A stretch of 64,000 nucleotides of DNA, taken from positions 186,001 to 250,000 of the forward strand of contig JARKIF010000004.1 in NCBI GenBank assembly GCA_029378245.1. Reading direction: 5' to 3'. Under the pieces are notes generated by a model, which saw only the letters and a list, made by a program, of their open reading frames with translations, did not search any database and was not told where the DNA came from. The position numbers and the translations under genes were made by a program. Below, piece after piece: positions 34,402 to 45,037 of this stretch (the stretch's first letter is position 1; the number at the start of each line of letters is the position of its first letter). The stretch comes from Roridomyces roridus. Its lineage: Eukaryota > Basidiomycota > Agaricomycetes > Agaricales > Mycenaceae.

Positions 34402-35316
34402 CTACTCGACCCGCGCACGCTTCGCCGCCGGGGCGTCCCCGTTGGTGTGCCCATTCGAGCCGTTAGTCTCGGTGGAAGAGAAGTACTCCAACGACGCCTT
34501 GGGGTCCGCCTTGATCGTCTTCGAGCCCTCGTGCCAGTTGGCGGGGCAGACTTCGCCGAATTCGTCCTGAGGCAAGTGATGTTAGGAAGCCGCGGGGTAT
34601 GCGGCATGGAAGCAAACGCACCGTGAACTGGAACGCTTTAACGAGACGGATCGTCTCGTCAACCGAGCGACCGACGGGGAGGTCGTTTACGGTGATTTGG
34701 CTTCATATACGCGTCAGTCCCTCCCGGCGAAGACACACAATCACACACCGCAAAATACCCTTGAGATCAATAATAAACAGTCCACGCAGCGCAATTCCCT
34801 CCTCCTCAAGCAACACACCATACTCCCGCGCGATCTTCATGCTTTTATCCGCCACCAGTGGCAGCTTCAAATCCGGTCCGAGGCCACCCTGCTTGCGCGG
34901 CTGCGACGCCCAGGCGAGATGCGAGTACTGCGAGTCGGTGGATACGGCGAGAACGGTGGTGTTGATGGCGGCGAAGGACGGGAGCGCGTCGTTGAAGGCC
35001 AGGATTTCCTTTGTGGGCGTGAGTGGCGAGTGGCACGGTAGGAGGGACGACGTACGGTGGGGCAGACAAAGGTAAAGTCCCTGCGGCGATTGAGATGTGA
35101 TGAACGAAGAGAGAGTGGGGAAGAGCAGCGTACATGGGGTAGAAGAAGAGAACGACCCTGTAGTAGCCACACGGCGTCAATATCCAGGCTACAAAGACAG
35201 AGTAGGAGCAAGCACCATTTCCCGAGATAGTCAGAGAGGGAGACGTCTTCGAAGACACCGTCGATGACGGTCGGGGCTTTGAAGGCAGGTGCGGGGCGTT
35301 GGACGAGGGCGGGCAT
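34402..35316 (-). CDS. 2-Cys peroxiredoxin (Tsa1-like)
   Basis: Six exons (35316-35216, 35157-35134, 35080-35056, 35008-34749, 34700-34622, 34566-34402) with five introns of 47-58 bp; the sum is 654 bp, 217 residues. Exons 2 and 3 are only 24 and 25 nt. Residues 1-34 match the AhpC/TSA start ([16 protein letters not shown]). The peroxidatic cysteine is in FTFVCPT (Cys48) and the resolving cysteine in GEVCPANW (Cys170). [11 protein letters not shown] is the GGLG motif linked to overoxidation sensitivity in eukaryotic enzymes. The enzyme reduces hydrogen and organic peroxides using thioredoxin. The tail ends PAAKRARVE, a possible short nuclear signal. Intact housekeeping gene. Confidence 0.95.
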
Positions 35317-35639
35317 GACGGCGGAGACAAAGAGAAGGGATCGGAAAACTTTTTACGCGCTGATCAATTTGGATGTGTTTTGTGCGGATCAGTGTTCGGA
35401 TACATCCGGCCGACTGTTGAAATTCGATACTGCCACCCGTGAGCTCTGCATCCATCCTCGGGATGCCTCGAGCAAAACATGAGGTCCTCCCAGTCCGATA
35501 CCAATGTCGAGAGGAGCAAGCGCGGCCTACAAGCGCACGGTCCAGGCTTCGCGTATCGCACATCCCCATAAGATGATTCTCCCGTTTCAGGGCCGAGGCA
35601 GGCCTCGCCTTTGAGCTTGAGCGGCCCAAGTGGTCTCTA

Positions 35640-36090
35640 GAGTCTATAATAAATCATGTCGAGTCATGGAAAAGAATCGCGTACTTGCCGCGGCTACGAC
35701 CCGACCCTGCATCGAACAGGCGCCGGGCGGCATTTGCAAGCATGCAAGCAGCCCAAAGTGACCGCTATTGCGATGTCGATGTTCGTCGAATGAGTACCCA
35801 ATCACCGAGCCGCTACCACCGCCCAAAATATGCGATTGAAATTCCAAGGGGTAACACGACTCGGATGATCATTCTCCTAGTGAGCATACACTGAGCAACG
35901 GAATTGGAATTGGAGTCGACAACAGCGAAGTTCAGAATTGTGCAAGTAAAAAATGCTCGCGTTGCAAAAGAACGACGAACCCTCAACGACATACATCCCG
36001 AATCGAACGGGCTTCCCTTCGGTGTAGTCCGGTAGGCGTAGGCGCAGCTCAGAGGCCAATACAATATCGAGCGCTTTGACACCGGTAGGT
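35640..36090. other. Spacer with two tRNA-like fragments
   Basis: Minus-strand box-B-like motifs lie at ~35711 (CCTGTTCGATGCAGGGTCGGGTC) and ~36003 (CCCGTTCGATTCGGG). The first shares its 3' end with the tRNA-like unit at 36297-36385 and with 53708. No gene; 35317-35640 also shows nothing. Confidence 0.45.
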
Positions 36091-36149
36091 TCTAGTCATG
36101 TTCGACTGCCAATCGAACCGCGTGAAGTTCGTCTACTCAACTGGAGACT

Positions 36150-36800
36150 CCGAGTCTTATGAGTACTCGCCGACTCATCAGAGTCACTCCGAAATGCTTT
36201 CAAAAGCCTGGAGTCTGGACAAGATAACTAGCTTGATTCCTAGGCACCTTCGAGGCAACAAGTCAAAAAAAACATGGACTCTCAATTCTACAGGAATGAC
36301 CCGACCCTGAATCGAACAGGTGGTCCCACTCACATGCCAGCAATTCTGGAATGACTGGCGGGTGTGCCCCAGGCACAGTCGGGTCTCACTCACAGGGTAT
36401 TCGCCGTCAAGTGGACTGGATAAGTATTCGATGAGTGTAGCATAGCGGCCAACTACTTACCGGAAGAATCAGGACCTCGGTCGATTAACAGCGTCCGTTG
36501 AGTGAATGGACAAGTACTGATTGGATGCGGGCAGGCAATCGTGATCATAAAAAGCAGAAGATGAAGCTAGGAGACTTGAGCCCGAATCGAACGGGGCAGT
36601 CTCAAAGGATCATCTCAGCAAGTGGTACCACTCCAGGTGGGACGCTTTTGTCCAGTTGATCAGCTGGTGAGCTTGGGTTCAACCGCGATTGACAGATCTT
36701 GCTACAGAAGCAGAGAAGAATGGGAGTCGCAGAACAGCAACTAAGATCTGGCGCGAAATCGAACGGAGTCAGGTGGCAATGGTCCGGCTACCGCTGCACC
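36150..36800. repeat. Diverged duplicated segment, copy 1 (interrupted)
   Basis: Two blocks, about 36150-36285 and 36680-36800, match 37345-37500 and 37515-37620. Shared phrases include tcactcc.aaatgctttcaa, gtctggacaagataa.tagct and cggagtcaggt. In copy 1 the two blocks are separated by about 390 bp holding two tRNA-like units; in copy 2 they are next to each other. Confidence 0.65.
36297..36385 (-). repeat. tRNA-like unit (no standard anticodon loop)
   Basis: The minus strand can fold as a cloverleaf: GACCCGA pairs perfectly with TCGGGTC, the D-stem is GTGC..GCAC, the anticodon-position stem is GCCAG/CTGGC, and the T-arm contains TTCGATT. There is no T33, no GG in the D-loop and no good box A, so it is probably a tRNA-derived repeat or a dead tRNA. 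The 3' part recurs at ~35711 (minus) and ~53708 (plus). Confidence 0.45.
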
Positions 36801-37344
36801 CTGCAATCGTAGCCCCGCGATGCATCGCCCGGAATTCCATTGAGCGTTCAGCATCACCGACTGGGACCGAAGTCTTAGTCGAAGCGAGCGGATAGTCCGA
36901 CCTCTGGAGCGACGTCCAAAGCGGTTTGCCACATCCATCCCCGCCGTTGCATGCGATTGACTGGCTGACGACGGGGTGCCAGGATCTGGCATTCTGGGTT
37001 GAGATCGAAGCACCAGGCTGGAGAGTAACCCTCATAATGCAACGTGGATCCTTGGCCGTTAGGCCCAATGAAAAGCGAAGAAAAAAGCTCTGGAGGGGAT
37101 AGAAGAATAGCCCAGGCTCGAGTCGAACGAGGTTCCTCGTGTATACTCTTCACGATACGAGGTTGGGGTTGGCAGTTGGCCCTGCTGCGAGCCACCTGTA
37201 CGCCGGTTGACTCCCTCGTTGTTGAGTAATTGAACCAAAAGGTGAACCGTGGGAACTTTCACGTGTCGTCTTCCATCTGGTATGTACAGTTCAACTGCAA
37301 CTCCAGCCGTGAGAATTTCGTGTAATCAGCTATTGACTTTCCAA

Positions 37345-37620
37345 GTCGGATGGATGCATATTAGGAGTGCTCACCGACTTATTAGTGTCACTCCAAAATG
37401 CTTTCAATAAGCCTGGCGTCTGGACAAGATAATTAGCTATTCCCAGTTCACCTCGAGGCAATGAGTAAAAAACACAGCCTGAGTACTGAGAGTCTCTATG
37501 TGCAAGCGGTCGACAGATGATCTTGATACGGATGGAGAGGAAAAATGGAATCGTTGACAAAGCTCGGATAGACCTGGGCGGATCAAACGGAGTCAGGTTG
37601 CGAAGAAATCGCAACCACTG
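37345..37620. repeat. Diverged duplicated segment, copy 2 (uninterrupted)
   Basis: Partner of 36150-36800. A minus-strand tRNA-like motif (CCTCG-TTCGACT-CGAG) lies just upstream at ~37119. Confidence 0.65.
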
Positions 37621-37738
37621 GGCAACTGGGATGCAGACGTTGTTCTTATATCCGGTGAAGCGGGACGTCGTCACGACGAGACAACATACATGGTTGAATT
37701 TTCGGCCGTGGAGCAATCGAATTACCTCCATTCAATGT

Positions 37739-39297
37739 CTACTTGATGTCCGCCACCCGAATGACCACCTTCCCGACACGCGTCTGATTCGACATGTAGC
37801 GATACGCATCCGCCGCCTGCTCAAACGCAAATTCATGTGGGTCGATATAAGGGTGGACGCCATGTGCCTCTATGAATTTATTCGCCTCTTTCAAGCTGGT
37901 GCGGGGTCAGCATACTGGATCCGGAAGAAGGAGGCAGGGTGGAACTCACCGAGTCATGCCGTCGATGACAACCCCGCGCATGCAGATGTGTTTCATTATC
38001 GCAAGGATGGGGATTTGTTCCAGGTCGACTGGGATATGCTATATGAATGCATCGGTATCGTTCAGAAAGAATAGGAGAGACGAAAGGGCGGACTCACCTC
38101 CATCACTCCGACGATTTGAACCCAACCTCCGAAGGCGCAAGCTCTCATGGACTGGACGAGCGAAGATGGGCCGCCAATCTGAACGAAAATGTGGGTAGGC
38201 AGACAATGTGACCGGATATGAAACTGACGTCGATGACCACATCTGCTCCTCGCCCGTTTGTCTTTTTTCGGTAACGGTGAGATAAGACGAAGAGGGGCAG
38301 GAACCACTCACGATCTTCATAACCTCCTCGTCCACCTTCGGCGTCTGCTTGTAGTTGATCGTATGCGCAGCCCCCAACTTGACTCCAACCGCCAGCTTCT
38401 CGTCGGACGAGGACGTGAGGATAACGGTGGCCCCAACGGCGACGGCGAGCTGTAGCGTCAATCTGCACATCTAATTAGTAGATCACCTTACTTGCTTAGG
38501 ACAGCGCACGTACGTGGAAACACCGTGTATACTACAACTACTTGATCGTCAGTTGTAATAATATACAGTCTGGTCCCGAGACTAGAAACACCGGACGTTC
38601 CCTAAATGAGGACGACGTCCCCACGTTTGACGGGTACAGGCCCAAAGAGCGTCGCGTGCGCTGTGGCACCCGAACAGGGTAAAGCCGCTGCTTCGCTGTA
38701 CGATAAATGGCCTGGGAAGCTGACTAGCCTTTCTGTCTGCAGAAAAATTCACTCGTCAGCCCCATACCAAAATGAAACTTGTACTGACGTCGGCCTCGAA
38801 AACCTTGAACTGCGCCAACACGCCGTCAATCACCGCTCCGAGGTCTCCCAAAATCGACCCGGGCATAACGTAGTTTGCGCAGACGCGATCGCCGACAGAG
38901 AATTGGCTAGGGTCAACGGAGGATCCGACGGCCACGATCTCCCCGGCCATGTCCGAACAGGGTACGGTTCCCGGCTTGACTCTGTGGCTTTTTGGTAAGT
39001 ATGTTCCCTACAGTGTTAATTACGCACGGCATGGGGAATTTCCCTTGGGCCACCATGAGATCGCGATACTGTCGCCCGGGATAAATTAGACAAAATTTAC
39101 ATAGGCCACTGTTCGAAGAGCCGCACCTGAAGCGAGACTGCATGGATTTTGACGAGAACTTGAGATGGTCCAGGAGTCGGCGTTGGGACCTCAGTGAGCG
39201 TCAGAGAGTCGGGGCCGTTGAACTGAAACACAGGGGTGAGAATCGTGGACACGGAGGAATGACGTAGACCAACCTCGTTCAGTCGGTACTCCAGCAT
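37739..39297 (-). pseudogene. Zinc-type alcohol dehydrogenase-like (MDR) gene, broken
   Basis: The exons read 39297-39274, 39222-39127, 39068-39028, 38981-38789, 38736-38514, 38462-38312, 38261-38229 and further exons to the stop at 37739, all with ~50-bp GT..AG introns. Blocks VPCSDMAGEIVAVG, GDRVCANYV, YSEAAALPCSGATAHATL, GATVILTSSSDEKLAVGVKLGA and NGRGADVVIDV identify an NAD(P)-dependent medium-chain dehydrogenase/quinone-reductase-like enzyme. Two lesions lie within exon 5. TAG at 38602-38604 interrupts GDVVLI-GTSGVS, and a 68-bp insertion follows (59 bp plus one copy of a 9-bp direct repeat) just before the next donor. Without the insertion the phase is restored exactly, so both lesions look recent. 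No other break was found. Confidence 0.85.
38517..38593. mobile_element. 59-bp palindromic insertion with 9-bp direct repeats
   Basis: GAAACACCG occurs at 38517-38525 and 38585-38593. The 59 bp between contain a near-palindrome (TGTATACTACAACT ... AGTTGTAATAATATACA). It interrupts the coding exon of the dehydrogenase. Nine-base duplications are typical of Mutator-like elements; an internal-deletion relic is possible. Confidence 0.6.
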
Positions 39298-40170
39298 GGT
39301 CGTTGATTGAAAATGTTGCTGGGATGTGCGGGCTCGAGGGGAGTCGGTTATATAGGCTGCGCTGAGCAAGCAAGTGTGGTATCTGACTGAGGGTGCGATC
39401 CCGGAATGATCGGAAATCATCGCAGGTCTTAGGTAGGTGATTCGAAGCAACTTGATTCCGGGGAGCGAGACGCATGGAATTCGAAGGGGAGGAGGACAGA
39501 GGAGGAATCCGTCTGTAGCGTGGCATAAGAAACTAAAAGACAGGTTCTCTCGTCTAACAGGCGCGACCGACGGCGACGCGGCAAGATCAGATAAGAAAAG
39601 CCGCTAGTTAGATGGTCCGGTTCCGGAGAAAAGTGATGCGGCCGCTGATGTCAGCATCATGATGCGTCACTCTCAAGCTTGTCTTGAGCCCCGACACCAA
39701 TTTGACCTCTATGGCCTCACTCAACAACGGAGGCAAGACGGCCGCTTCACCGATCGTTTCCAATGGGACTCACCAGCGACGGGCGCATCGGCTGAAGCAG
39801 CGACCGACATCCGCCTCTTGGTCGGATTGGTTGAGTCATTGCAAGGGCTCCTTGAGCGGCATCGCGGACGCATCCACTGTCTCGTTGGCTCAGTGCATCA
39901 CGTCAGCGGCATCCCAGTCCGAGGCGCTCAACGCGGCTGGACATAACGGCCGCGGTACGGAGCTGGATCGGGATTGGAAGGAGCCCCCGTTTTTAGTAGA
40001 ATTTGCAAGGAACTTCAAGGTCTTTCGTATTGAACAAGTCGCTACTGAATGAGCCCTTGCTATGATTATAGTTGTATGCCGAGCGGATGACAATGAGATT
40101 CCAATGATTCAGGTGCGGCCGGTTGCCTCCCGTAACGCCAATTATTTAGAATTCGTTTGCTGGCATTGCG
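39298..40170. other. Spacer between dehydrogenase and P450
   Basis: Both neighbours are on the minus strand. Only short unrecognised frames; no gene, no clear repeat. Confidence 0.4.
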
Positions 40171-41938
40171 TCAGATTCGCGCCTCACTTTGTCCTTCCAT
40201 CCTCCTCTCATCCCTTCGAACAACCTTGACTATCAACGGCTCCAAAAAGGTCGTGGATCGACAATTCCTGATTCCGTTCCAAAACCTACGTGCGTCGAAC
40301 GTCTGGCTCGGCGTGAACTCTAGCTCGGTGACTAACTTGGCGAGGAACATCCGGAGTTGAATCAACGCAAACTTTGAGCCCGCGCAGTTGAATGGTCCTA
40401 TCAGATGTCCCTTCAGCCAAAGGCTCTATAGGAAAACTTCAAGCCAGACTCACCTGCCACAAACGCAAAGAACGTATCCCCTGCCTTGAACTCGCCACCC
40501 TCAATCCAGCGCGCCGGATCGAAGAGCTCGGGACTCGGAAAGTACCTCTCGTTGATGTGATGTGCCCAGACCGGAACGCCCACCGTTGTCCCACCAGGCA
40601 CGAAAACGCCGTCGATGGACGCACCCTCAGGTGGAACCACGCGGGTGAAAACTGGGAAGGGCGACGACAGACGGAGACCCTCGTGGATGACTGCGTTGAG
40701 GATGACGCATGCGTTCAAGGAAAGAATCTGGTTTGTGTCCATGGTGAATTCATGGGCTGCGTTCTGGGATAAAATCCCGTCCAACTCGGCACGCAGGCGT
40801 CTGTGCCAGTGGGGATTGAGAATGAGGAAATATACGAGGAGGATGCATGGAGAGGCTACGGTGTCTGCGCCTGTAAGACGGTTTAACCATGATTTTCACG
40901 CAACAGTCTGATGACGCACCGCCAAGAAGCACTGTGGCACTTTCGAGGGGAAGATCTTTGACGTCCATCACCGGGTGTCCCTCATCATTCTCAATCTACG
41001 CACAGAGTCAAGCACCGGCACGAATCACGCATATATACGCACCCAGCGAGAGACCCCGTCTTTGAAGGACGCCCCGAGTTCCAAGCGCCTGCGAGCTGCT
41101 CTTCTGGCGATACCTTCGAATTTCATGATTCTCGAGTATCCCGGAATGGATTGTAGGATGGAAGAGAATATGTGCCCCGTGAGATTTGCCCTATCAAGTT
41201 GTCAGGATATCTGATTTAGACTTTTTTGCTCAAAAGCATTTCCCCCGAAGAATGTCGCATTCTGTAAGGATTATTTTAGTTTGCATTCTGGTGAATTCGA
41301 AGACGTACTATGGTATCGTAGCAATATCGAGGGATCACCGCCGTCAGATCGACCTGTCCGTTGCTCGTTGTCTTCTCCAGCAGGTGCCGGATAAGATTTT
41401 CAACCGTCAAGGACATAGGAACAAGGTACTCGGCCATCCTGGCCAAAATCAATGATATTTCAAGCTGATCCTGTTATCCCTGGACTTACGCATCCTGAGA
41501 GAAAGCCCTGTTGTAAATGCGTCGGCTAGCACTGTGAGGTCCCTTTTCCTTGACGAAAAAGACGCCGTTCCCCGGGATGGAATGAAAATCGTACGCAGCG
41601 CTCTTGTCAAATGCGTGCGATGAACTGTAAATTCGACGAATGGCTGGCAATGATCTGAATGACAATGTATTCGGCCCTGAAGATACTGAGCTTCTGGAAT
41701 CGAAATGACCAAGGTACTACTTACCAATCCGCACTATAGGCCCATACTTGTTGTGTAAATCCCGCAGAGCGATGTGCTGAGTGCCGCGAGCGGAATGAAG
41801 TAGCATAGGCACACCGGAGATCCTGAATACGCGTGGGCCGGGGAATGCATGCAGAGGGTGGAGGAGAGAGAGCCGATACAAGAATTTTGCCAGGTAGTAG
41901 TAGACGACAAGCTGGATTGCAATAGCGAGTGGACCCAT
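40171..41938 (-). pseudogene. Cytochrome P450 with one in-frame TGA
   Basis: Seven exons (41938-41725, 41676-41490, 41438-41309, 41261-41043, 40995-40920, 40870-40454, 40397-40171) close exactly in phase at 489 codons, a normal P450 length. The start is a membrane anchor (MGPLAIAIQLVVYYYLAKFL) followed by proline-rich FPGP. Other landmarks are the I-helix GGADTVAS, ExxR as EGLR, FDPARW for the PERF region, and the heme loop FVAGPFNCAG. Only one codon is wrong: TGA at 41204-41202 (codon ~197) between LNQIS and QLDRANLTGHIF. The surrounding exon keeps phase 0 on both sides, so an unseen intron is unlikely. P450s are ER-bound monooxygenases; substrate unknown. An upstream in-frame ATG at 41983 is an alternative start. 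TATATA on the minus strand near 42045 is a promoter candidate. Confidence 0.85.
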
Positions 41939-42501
41939 TCTATCGCTAATGGGAGGTGGCTGGGAGCTATAATGGATGTACAAGGCTGTTCACCCGCAAC
42001 GTGGGATAAAAGACTGAGGGGGGGAGATGCGAGGATGGGGAGTATATACGTAGCATGTGGTACCAATCCAGTTATCCAACGAGAGCTGTCAGCGCCGCGG
42101 CGGTCCGGATTTCTTGAAACCCCCACTCGACCTAGGTGGGGACCCGTACCCGAAAACCCGAACCCGACGACCGTCTCATCTCGGACGCGATGCACTGCTC
42201 TGGGGACTCTCCGACTGAGCAACAGATGCTTTTCGAGGAAGTCGTAAGTTCAAGCGCAAAAGTTGAACCAAAACAATAGTACACGAAGTTACAACAAGGG
42301 ACCCAGTCTTTGTTCAGACCTTTTTACTGTGATGGTTTGCACCACCGTTTCCCGCACCCTTGGAACATCGTTCAGAAGGACCAGGTCAAAAGGCGAGTCT
42401 AGATAGAGCGGGAAAAAATTGATCGAGATATTTTCCAATGTCTTGATAAGTGGGGCAAAGTTCCCAAGGTCTAAAAACACTACGGATGCCCCCAAAAAGA
42501 A

Positions 42502-42873
42502 TCCGACTTGCCTGGTTCGAACAGGCGACACCATCCCGGGGGGGCAGTTGGAGCCAAGCAGATCAGATTCCGAGCGGGAGCGAGTCTAGGACATGGGCGG
42601 ATCTGTTCCTACCATCCGACCTTAGCTCAGTTGGAAGAGCATCAGACTGTAATCGGAGAAAATATCTGGGTGTCGTGCGTTCGATCCGCACAGGTCGGAT
42701 TCTTTTTATCTTCCATTGATCATGGACAATTGTACACGGTGGCGATCGGCGTCGGAGTAGATAGGTTCCGTGTGGCTGTATGCAGAATCCGTTCTTGTCC
42801 TCGACTAGGCCAGATGGCGTTTGAATAGTTTTCCAATTACAGTCTGATGCTCTTCCAACTGAGCTAAAGTCGG
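42502..42873 (-). pseudogene. Split tRNA-Tyr: two halves 300 bp apart
   Basis: On the minus strand, 42873-42837 is a perfect 5' half of tRNA-Tyr (CCGACTT, TAGCTCAGTTGG, TCAGA, CTGTAA) that stops at the intron site after position 37. The 3' half is at 42531-42502: variable loop GTGTC, T-arm GCCTG-TTCGAAC-CAGGC, acceptor AAGTCGG and A73. The two acceptor strands pair perfectly and differ from the intact gene by a compensating T6-A67 change. The 3' side of the anticodon stem is missing. The 300 bp between contains the intact tRNA-Tyr in the other orientation. Confidence 0.8.
42616..42699 (+). tRNA. tRNA-Tyr (anticodon GTA) with 11-nt intron
   Basis: CCGACCT pairs with AGGTCGG; the D-arm is GCTC-AGTTGGAA-GAGC; the anticodon stem is TCAGA/TCTGG with loop CTGTAA-A; an 11-nt intron sits between positions 37 and 38; the T-arm is GTGCG-TTCGATC-CGCAC; A73 is followed by a TTCTTTTT terminator. 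Box A and box B are both intact. All features of a functional gene. Confidence 0.95.
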
Positions 42874-43306
42874 CTTGATGAGACCGTCAGAATGTGCTAT
42901 TCCTATGTCCGGGGTAAAATTCATATTATCAATTTTTCTCTTATCATAAGGTTCTCGTCGTTCGTTTTAGCCGGGATAGAGGCTCCTCCGGTATGAACCA
43001 AGATTAGTTCCATAGTCGTGAAGTCGCTGACCGCACCTGCCAAGCGCGATGGCTTACTCCACGTGATGTTGATCTTCCTTTCACCGAAACCACCACCCCA
43101 CATTGACCCCACACCACTGGTGAGTGAACGCACGGTCGGTTGCATCGCACCTCACATCAACATAGGCAGCTAGTTACTGCGCATCTGCATTCCAGATACC
43201 TTTCAGCAGGCAGCGTCTTTGCGTCATCTTTGTAAGTCGGGAGCTCTTTCCCGGCCATTGACTCACAGCGACTGAAACCGCGCAAATCCCACAGTACTTC
43301 GTCTCT
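42874..43306. other. Spacer upstream of the F-box gene
   Basis: No gene seen. 41984-42501 likewise holds only the P450 upstream region and short frames. Confidence 0.4.
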
Positions 43307-45037
43307 ATGTCTTTCTCAATACCCCGGAGTCCCTTTGTCACGTCTCGGCTGCTTCCAAATGCCGAGGATAGCGGCCACGTCCTAGCTCTGCTCCGTACAA
43401 ACGCAGCGCCACCGGACCATATTGCATCCACGATAGCCTCGTTATCCAACGAGGTGGAGAGGCATGATACGGAGATCTTGGAGTGCGAAAAAGAAATCGC
43501 TCTTTTACAGCAACGTGTCCAAGCCGTGGCATCCGACCGCGCGAGTCTCGTATCGTACCTTGGTCAATGCCGGGGCTTGCTCGCTCCGATCCGCCGTATG
43601 CCGCCGGAAGTGCTGGCTCGCATCTTTACTCGATCCGAGGCCGTTCTCCCCATCCGGCGTTCCAATCTCCCCATCGTCTCCCTCTTCGCCCTGTCCCAGG
43701 TATGCTCGCAATGGCACACCATCGTTATGGGCACTCCTTCTTTGTGGGATACAATTGTGGTCATGTCAGATGACATGGAATGGTCTAAAGATTCCAAACT
43801 GATGGATAGAAACCTTCGACTGTTGTCGTTTGCTCTGGATCGCGGTGCAAAATGCCCTTTACATCTGGACCTCTCCACAGCACATCCGCAAGTGCTCTCG
43901 CTCTTGGCGGACCATTCCGATCGTTGGAACACAGCTGAGCTCTGTCTCTCCGACTCAGCCGACCTCCTGCATTTGTCTGCCGCGAGGGGTAACCTACCAT
44001 CCCTCGAAACTCTCAATGTCTTCACCGCTGGTGGTGATGCTCCCGTGGACATTTTCAACGTGGCGCCCAAGCTGCGAAACCTTGCCATCGCGGGTCGCCA
44101 CCTCGAAACCATTACCATTCCACCTCTTGTGCAGCTGCGGACTCTCAGCTGTCTGAGCATCGACCCCACGGACGTCCATCCAGTGCTGGCAATGATGTCC
44201 ACCATGCCGCATGGGAGGGAATTCCGGTTCCAGTTGTGGCTCGGCAACGTCGGTCACTGGACAAAAACTGTCCTCGAGACCTTTGTTGCCCCGCCGACTA
44301 CATCCAACATCGCCGAATTGTCCGCAGAGTTTGCAGATTATTGCGATGCACAGGATTGCCGTGTCGCTTTGAACAAACTCTTGGCATGCCTCACTTTACC
44401 CCACCTTCGCAAACTGTCTTTCGACGCCCAGGAATTTCCAAATTCGCAGGTATATTGGCCCGCAGATGGCTTCCTGGCCCTCGCTAAAACGTCTCCACTC
44501 GCGTCTAAACTCCAATCCCTCGACCTAGGAGTAGTTGTCCTCAGTCAAGCGGAACTTTTTTCGTGTCTCGCCGGGCTTCCGTCGTTGCAGTCCCTCTGCA
44601 TTGCGGACCACCAAACCATCCACGAGGGTCCGAGGAACTCGTACGGCGTCGACCACCATCTGATCGACGATGCACTTCTCTCGCGACTGGCACTCACTAC
44701 CGAGCAGCCGTTGGTCCCCAACCTACGCACAATAATGCTCCGAACCCGCCTCCAATTCGACGACACCGCGTTATTGGACTTTCTGCGCTCACGGCGCCGG
44801 CCCAGGGCGGATGATGTTACTCCGCCCTCCCCCTTTACCTGCGAAGTGCAGTCGCTGAGGGGCCGTTTCCGCGAACTCGATCCGACTGTGTGCGAACAAC
44901 TTCGTGAATTGCGTATCCGGAGAGAAGTATTGGTGATGTTCTCGGGATTGCAGCATCCAGGGTTGTATATCCCGCTTCCGATGGGGAAAACCCGCCAATT
45001 CAGTAGGATCGGAGGTTATCTTCACCGTTTGTTATGA
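43307..45037 (+). CDS. F-box protein, paralogue 1
   Basis: A single-exon frame of 576 residues. Residues ~45-85 form a coiled coil (EVERHDTEILECEKEIALLQ). The F-box follows at ~92-140 (APIRRMPPEVLARIF ... LSQVCSQWHTIVMGTPSLWDTI). The rest is a leucine-rich-repeat-like array with regularly spaced LPSLQSL/LPHLRKL units. F-box proteins of this design recruit substrates to SCF ubiquitin ligases; the target is unknown. It shares most of its length with the inverted copy at 53970-55661 (for example PPDHIASTI, VYWPADGFLALAKTSPLASK) and less with 59699-61381. Intact; single-exon structure stands out against the intron-rich neighbours. Confidence 0.88.
   Translation: MSFSIPRSPFVTSRLLPNAEDSGHVLALLRTNAAPPDHIASTIASLSNEVERHDTEILECEKEIALLQQRVQAVASDRASLVSYLGQCRGLLAPIRRMPPEVLARIFTRSEAVLPIRRSNLPIVSLFALSQVCSQWHTIVMGTPSLWDTIVVMSDDMEWSKDSKLMDRNLRLLSFALDRGAKCPLHLDLSTAHPQVLSLLADHSDRWNTAELCLSDSADLLHLSAARGNLPSLETLNVFTAGGDAPVDIFNVAPKLRNLAIAGRHLETITIPPLVQLRTLSCLSIDPTDVHPVLAMMSTMPHGREFRFQLWLGNVGHWTKTVLETFVAPPTTSNIAELSAEFADYCDAQDCRVALNKLLACLTLPHLRKLSFDAQEFPNSQVYWPADGFLALAKTSPLASKLQSLDLGVVVLSQAELFSCLAGLPSLQSLCIADHQTIHEGPRNSYGVDHHLIDDALLSRLALTTEQPLVPNLRTIMLRTRLQFDDTALLDFLRSRRRPRADDVTPPSPFTCEVQSLRGRFRELDPTVCEQLRELRIRREVLVMFSGLQHPGLYIPLPMGKTRQFSRIGGYLHRLL

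Noticed and set aside
34703..35316. Overlapping alternative frames of about 150 residues over the peroxiredoxin gene.
   Set aside because: They disappear when the five short introns are removed; the spliced product matches the family throughout.
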